From assembly GCA_024644185.1 (NCBI GenBank), contig JAHELM010000084.1:1-8207 (forward strand): a stretch of 8,207 nt of DNA, in the 5' to 3' direction. Origin of the DNA: Rhodospirillales bacterium (GTDB taxonomy: Bacteria; Pseudomonadota; Alphaproteobacteria; UBA8366; JADFVY01). Positions 6,277-8,207 of the stretch are shown here, in pieces (within the stretch, counting starts at the first letter, position 1; each line of letters opens with the position of its first letter). Under the pieces are notes generated by a model. It had not been told where the DNA came from. It saw nothing but the letters and a program-made list of their open reading frames with translations, and made no database searches. The position numbers and the translations under genes were made by a program.

Positions 6277-6283
6277 GGGCGCC

Positions 6284-7891
6284 ATGACTGTTCTCAGATC
6301 CACCGTCGATACCCGGTCCGCCGAGTTCTCGAACAATGCCGCCGCCATGCGGGTTCTGGTCGACGATCTGCGGGGCGAGGTCGAGCGGGTGAAGCTGGGT
6401 GGCGGAGAGGCGGCGCGGGCGAAGCACCTGGCCCGCGGCAAGCTGCTCCCGCGCGATCGCGTGCGGGGATTGCTGGATCCCGGATCCCCTTTCCTTGAAC
6501 TCTCGCAACTCGCCGCGCATGGCATGTACGATGCCGACATTCCAGCCGCCGGCATTCTCACCGGCATCGGCCGGATCGCCGGGATCGAATGCGTGGTCGT
6601 CTGCAACGATGCGACCGTCAAGGGTGGCACCTATTACCCGGTGACCGTGAAGAAGCATCTGCGGGCCCAGGAAATCGCCCGCGAGAACAACCTGCCCTGC
6701 GTCTATCTGGTGGATTCCGGCGGCGCCAACTTGCCGAACCAGGACGAGGTGTTTCCCGACCGCGAACATTTCGGCCGCATCTTCTACAATCAGGCCACGC
6801 TGTCGGCCGCCGGCATCCCGCAGATCGCCGTGGTCATGGGATCCTGTACCGCGGGCGGCGCCTACGTCCCGGCCATGTCCGACGAATCGATCATCGTGCG
6901 CAATCAGGGCACGATCTTCCTCGGTGGCCCGCCGCTGGTGAAGGCGGCCACCGGCGAGATCGTCACCGCCGAGGAACTGGGCGGCGCCGACGTGCATGCC
7001 CGGATTTCCGGTGTCACCGACCACTATGCCGAGGATGACGCCCATGCTCTGGCCATTGCGCGCCGCATCGTCGGCCATCTGAACCGTCGCAAGACGGTAT
7101 CGCTTGATGTGACCGCGCCGCGCCCACCGCTGTACGATCCGGCGGAACTGTACGGCGTGGTTCCGGCCGATCCGCGCAAGCCCTATGACGTGCGCGACGT
7201 GATCGCCCGCATCGTCGACGCCAGCGAATTCGACGAATTCAAGCGGCTCTACGGCGAGACCCTGGTCACCGGCTTTGCCCGCATCCATGGCTATCCTGTC
7301 GGCATCGTCGCCAATAACGGCATCCTGTTTTCGGAATCGGCGCTGAAGGGCGCGCATTTCGTCGAGCTGTGCAGCCAGCGCGGCATTCCGCTGGTATTCC
7401 TGCAGAACATCGCCGGCTTCATGGTCGGCCGGAAATACGAGGCCGGCGGCATTGCCCGCGACGGTGCCAAACTGGTCACCGCCGTGGCCTGCGCCTCGGT
7501 GCCGAAGTTCACCGTGGTGATCGGCGGCTCCTTCGGGGCCGGCAATTACGGCATGTGCGGCCGCGCCTTCGGGCCACGGCTGTTGTTCATGTGGCCGAAT
7601 GCGCGCATCTCGGTGATGGGCGGCGAGCAGGCGGCGGCGGTTCTGGCCCAGGTCCGGCGCGACAATCTCGAGGCCAGGGGCGACAGTTGGGGCGCCGAGG
7701 ACGAGGCGAAATTCAAGGCGCCGATCCTCGAACAGTATGAGAGGCAGGGGCACCCGTATTATGCCTCGGCCCGGCTGTGGGATGACGGCATCGTCGATCC
7801 GGCCGATACCCGCGACGTGCTGGGGCTGGGAATTTCCGCCGCCCTGAACGCGCCCATTGCGCCGACCCGGTTCGGCATTTTCAGGATGTAG
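6284..7891 (+). CDS. liuB: Methylcrotonyl-CoA carboxylase, carboxyltransferase (beta) subunit
   Basis: This 535-residue full-length subunit transfers CO2 from biotin on the alpha subunit to 3-methylcrotonyl-CoA, giving 3-methylglutaconyl-CoA (EC 6.4.1.4). It has two crotonase-like halves. The N-terminal half contains VDSGGANLPNQ (143-153), the MCC-type wording, and the oxyanion-hole region SCTAGGAYVP (187-196). The C-terminal half contains FLQNIAGFMVGRKYEAGGIARDGAK (372-396) and GGSFGAGNYGMCGRAFGPR (414-432). The Gly-Ala/Gly-Gly oxyanion residues of both halves are present. It matches human MCCB closely from memory, rather than propionyl-CoA carboxylase. AGGGG at 6275-6279 overlaps the isomerase stop, 4 nt from the ATG. 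The partner biotin subunit (liuD) is not in view and should follow liuC. Four bases separate it from liuC. Confidence 0.96.
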   Translation: MTVLRSTVDTRSAEFSNNAAAMRVLVDDLRGEVERVKLGGGEAARAKHLARGKLLPRDRVRGLLDPGSPFLELSQLAAHGMYDADIPAAGILTGIGRIAGIECVVVCNDATVKGGTYYPVTVKKHLRAQEIARENNLPCVYLVDSGGANLPNQDEVFPDREHFGRIFYNQATLSAAGIPQIAVVMGSCTAGGAYVPAMSDESIIVRNQGTIFLGGPPLVKAATGEIVTAEELGGADVHARISGVTDHYAEDDAHALAIARRIVGHLNRRKTVSLDVTAPRPPLYDPAELYGVVPADPRKPYDVRDVIARIVDASEFDEFKRLYGETLVTGFARIHGYPVGIVANNGILFSESALKGAHFVELCSQRGIPLVFLQNIAGFMVGRKYEAGGIARDGAKLVTAVACASVPKFTVVIGGSFGAGNYGMCGRAFGPRLLFMWPNARISVMGGEQAAAVLAQVRRDNLEARGDSWGAEDEAKFKAPILEQYERQGHPYYASARLWDDGIVDPADTRDVLGLGISAALNAPIAPTRFGIFRM

Positions 7892-7895
7892 GCGG

Positions 7896-8207
7896 ATGAG
7901 CGATATCGTCACCATCGACACGGACGGGCGCGGCGTGGCCACGGTCACGCTGAACCGCCCGAAGGTGCACAACGCCTTCGATGACGCGGTGGTCGCCGCG
8001 CTGACCGCGGCCTTTACCCGACTGGCCGGCGACGCCGCGGTGCGGGTCGTGGTGCTGACCGGGGCGGGGCAGAGCTTCTCGGCCGGTGCCGATCTCAACT
8101 GGATGAAGGCGATGGCGGGCTATTCGGCCGAGGAGAACCGCGCCGATGCCGAGCGTCTGGCCGACATGCTGCATCTGCTTGATATCATGCCGCAACCGAG
8201 CGTGGCG
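7896..8207 (+). CDS. liuC: Methylglutaconyl-CoA hydratase, 3' end missing
   Basis: The first 104 residues of a crotonase-family hydratase run to the right edge, from a protein that is usually about 260 residues. VTLNRPKVHNAFDD (17-30) and FSAGADLNWMKAMAGYSAEEN (61-81) are the CoA-binding and oxyanion-hole blocks, with A27 and G64 as likely oxyanion-hole residues. SAGADLNWM followed by a methionine-rich helix is characteristic of LiuC-type 3-methylglutaconyl-CoA hydratases (EC 4.2.1.18), which form HMG-CoA. The catalytic acids lie beyond the edge and cannot be checked. The start at 7896 comes 4 nt after the liuB stop with only a weak GGCGG before it, so translation is probably coupled to liuB. 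Confidence 0.9.
   Translation, partial: MSDIVTIDTDGRGVATVTLNRPKVHNAFDDAVVAALTAAFTRLAGDAAVRVVVLTGAGQSFSAGADLNWMKAMAGYSAEENRADAERLADMLHLLDIMPQPSVA

Noticed and set aside
6200..8098. 632-residue reverse-strand open frame opposite liuB and liuC
   Set aside because: It is antisense to strongly conserved coding sequence, with no recognisable domain. The length is explained by high G+C and few stops.

Overview
The window is about 65-70% G+C by eye. All ten genes I can support lie on the + strand, nearly end to end, and the long reverse-strand reading frames are GC-bias shadows. Gene content and protein style suggest an alphaproteobacterium, possibly Rhodospirillales-like. This rests on recalled family resemblance only, since no rRNA or other marker is present.

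The backbone is a leucine/isovalerate (liu) catabolic locus. It opens with the 3' part of isovaleryl-CoA dehydrogenase (liuA, cut by the left edge). It closes with the beta subunit of methylcrotonyl-CoA carboxylase (liuB) and the 5' part of a methylglutaconyl-CoA hydratase (liuC, cut by the right edge). Together they cover isovaleryl-CoA to 3-methylcrotonyl-CoA, to 3-methylglutaconyl-CoA, to HMG-CoA. The biotin subunit (liuD) and HMG-CoA lyase (liuE) would be expected just past the right edge. A thiolase inside the locus fits the final step, splitting acetoacetyl-CoA into two acetyl-CoA.

Between liuA and liuB lie about 5.3 kb and seven genes. The first block, 1009-4753, holds a small cupin whose start overlaps the liuA stop, the thiolase, a lone DUF1989 protein, a secreted protein with a four-cysteine cluster and an SH3-like region, and a C-factor-like short-chain dehydrogenase. 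A candidate intrinsic terminator at 4764-4787 closes this block. The second block starts with a calcineurin-like metallophosphoesterase that probably uses a TTG start and has Gln where the family's first metal motif usually has His. It continues with a DsbA-fold, kappa-GST-like isomerase (2-hydroxychromene-2-carboxylate isomerase family), then liuB and liuC.

Gaps between genes are short (4 nt overlap to 69 nt). No stretch of 300 bases lacks a gene. I see no RNA gene, CRISPR array, insertion sequence or phage gene. I did not find a convincing new system. The points most worth a second look are the altered metallophosphoesterase motif, the lone DUF1989 gene and coupled cupin in a leucine pathway locus, the secreted cysteine-cluster protein, and two small hairpins whose loops carry purine tracts just before gene starts.
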